DNA of 23,088 nucleotides, taken from assembly GCA_035293845.1 (NCBI GenBank), contig DATGMB010000052.1, forward strand, positions 1-23,088, written 5' to 3'. This stretch comes from DATGMB01 sp035293845 (GTDB taxonomy: Bacteria > Acidobacteriota > Terriglobia > Bryobacterales > Bryobacteraceae). The notes beneath the pieces were generated by a model that was not told the DNA's origin, did no database searches, and saw only the letters and a list, made by a program, of their open reading frames with translations. Below, one piece after another: positions 22,328 through 23,088 of this stretch (the first letter of the stretch is position 1; every line of letters starts with the position of its first letter). The position numbers and the translations under genes are program-made.

Positions 22328-22585
22328 TCAGGCGCGGCGCGTATCGTACGCCAGCCGCAACCAGGCGCCGGCGCCGGTAACGACGGCGAGGCCCGTCCGC
22401 GGCGAGGGCATAGAAAAGGATTGCCATCTTCGGATGCCGCGGAGGCCGTAATGGATGCGGCCGTGGAACAAGGCGAAGGCAGCGGGCGGTATGACGTGCG
22501 CCGCGACGATCGCGAGCATAGGTACGCGATCGGGGAAGGATTGCAGGATGCGGGCGCCCGCGTATGCCGCGACGAGCGCCCACAA
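22328..22585 (-). pseudogene. Short membrane-protein-like ORF, possible remnant
   Basis: The 304-nt gap between the tricorn stop (22614) and the oxidase start (22309) holds one open frame. From a TTG at 22585 it encodes about 85 aa beginning WALVAAYAGARILQ, then VPMLAIVAAHVIPPAAFALF and HGRIHYGLRGI. These first 50 residues look like a genuine pair of membrane helices and remind me of the N-terminus of DUF422/carotenoid-biosynthesis-type membrane proteins, which are normally over 200 aa. After RGI the sequence loses that character (RRWQSFSMPSPRTG...) and stops. There is no ATG, no Shine-Dalgarno sequence and only 28 nt to the upstream gene. It is most simply a decayed 5' fragment; a real small membrane protein or chance coding is possible. 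Confidence 0.35.
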
Positions 22586-22613
22586 AACCGGTATGGACCG
22601 ATCACGTCCGGCG

Positions 22614-23088
22614 CTACTGGCCACCGCCGGCGCCCGCGGCGGACGGCAGCGGCAGCTTGCGCTTCCCCCACGTTGGCGGCGGCGGTTCCGTGCTGGTACG
22701 GTCGACGGGGTGTGCGGCGAGCTGCTGCAGGGCGACTTCAACCGCGCGCTCGAGCTGCGGGTCATGGCCTGCGATCACGTCTTTGGGCCAGTTCTCGACA
22801 TCGATGTCCGGAGCCTGGCCTTTGTTCTCGACGTCCCACTGGCCCTCGCGGTTGAAGAAGCCGCCGCGTGGAGCGATCGCCGAGCCGCCATCGATGAACG
22901 GCGGAGTATCTGCGGTATGGACGAGCCCGCCCCAGGTGCGCTTACCAACGAGCGTGCCGATCTTGCGGTGGTGGAACATCCAGGGCATGAAGTCGCCGCC
23001 GGAGCCGGCCATTTCGTTGATGATCATCACCTTCGGCCCCCAGATGCCCGCGGCGGGGCTGGTGAACGGATAGCGGTCGCCCGCGACG
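22614..23088 (-). CDS. Tricorn-type S41 protease, C-terminal part (partial)
   Basis: The gene enters from beyond the right edge; 157 residues are visible, in frame from 23087. Motifs: GIWGPKVMIINEMAGSGGD (the Ser of AGSGGD is the expected nucleophile), FMPWMFHHRKIGTLVGKRTW, GGLVHTADTP, LIDGG-like FIDGGSAIAPRGGF and VENKGQAPDIDVEN followed by GHDPQLERAVEVAL. These are the conserved C-terminal S41 block of tricorn-core-like proteases, usually above 1000 aa with N-terminal beta-propellers and a PDZ domain. In Acidobacteria many are exported, but that cannot be seen here. The product trims oligopeptides. The Pro-rich tail (TSTEPPPPTWGKRKLPLP) ends at TAG (22614). Confidence 0.9.
   Translation of the reverse strand, partial: VAGDRYPFTSPAAGIWGPKVMIINEMAGSGGDFMPWMFHHRKIGTLVGKRTWGGLVHTADTPPFIDGGSAIAPRGGFFNREGQWDVENKGQAPDIDVENWPKDVIAGHDPQLERAVEVALQQLAAHPVDRTSTEPPPPTWGKRKLPLPSAAGAGGGQ

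Overview
The window is GC-rich, gene-dense bacterial chromosome that most resembles an acidobacterium of the Solibacter/Bryobacter type. The best pointers are an 'acidobacterial duplicated orphan permease' (ADOP) without an ATPase partner, a Ser/Thr kinase with an HRDFKPSN loop and a long TPR tail, a tricorn-type S41 protease, a hypothetical protein with the NRRNALKSTGPRT N-terminus, and C-rich AATCCCC repeats of a kind I associate with these genomes. The lineage is an inference from memory, with no marker RNA in view. I found no tRNA, rRNA, CRISPR array, insertion sequence or phage gene.

Layout. (1) 30-845: a hypothetical protein whose C-terminal third is encoded by C-rich repeat DNA. (2) 951-7426, plus strand: a tightly packed run of a GldA-type ABC ATPase, an ABC-2/GldF-type permease, a GldG-type auxiliary membrane protein and a DUF4340-type protein, followed without a gap by nicotinate phosphoribosyltransferase (pncB) and a nicotinamidase-family hydrolase (pncA). 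The last two form the nicotinamide-to-NaMN salvage route. (3) 13521-7338, minus strand: a 904-residue protein combining a nucleotide-transporter-like (NTT) membrane domain with a HEAT-like domain, a stand-alone cNMP-fold protein, a soluble histidine kinase and a single-domain response regulator, coupled by 5-nt gaps or 4-nt overlaps. Two DsbA-like exported thioredoxins and a MauE-like membrane protein follow on the same strand and finish convergently, overlapping pncA. (4) 13537-14931, plus strand: a membrane histidine kinase divergent from the NTT-HEAT gene, with only 15 nt between the two start codons. (5) 20964-14962, minus strand: the TPR kinase, a small six-cysteine secreted protein and the ADOP permease, apparently one transcription unit. 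(6) 22309-21137: an FMN-dependent alpha-hydroxy-acid oxidase of lactate 2-monooxygenase type. (7) 22328-22585: a short membrane-like ORF, possibly a remnant. (8) 22614-23088: the C-terminal end of a tricorn-type protease running off the window.

How the genes may work together. The most unusual unit is NTT-HEAT + cNMP-fold + histidine kinase + response regulator, with a second kinase divergent. The NTT domain keeps the family fold motifs but, in a by-eye alignment, seems to have lost some charged transport residues, and the cNMP-fold protein lacks the canonical cAMP-contact residues. My inference is a membrane-anchored sensory/signalling module that reuses transporter and cNMP folds, rather than an ATP/ADP exchanger. 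The second notable theme is the C-rich repeat, which has entered two coding regions and supplies an obligatory part of the PncB N-terminus.
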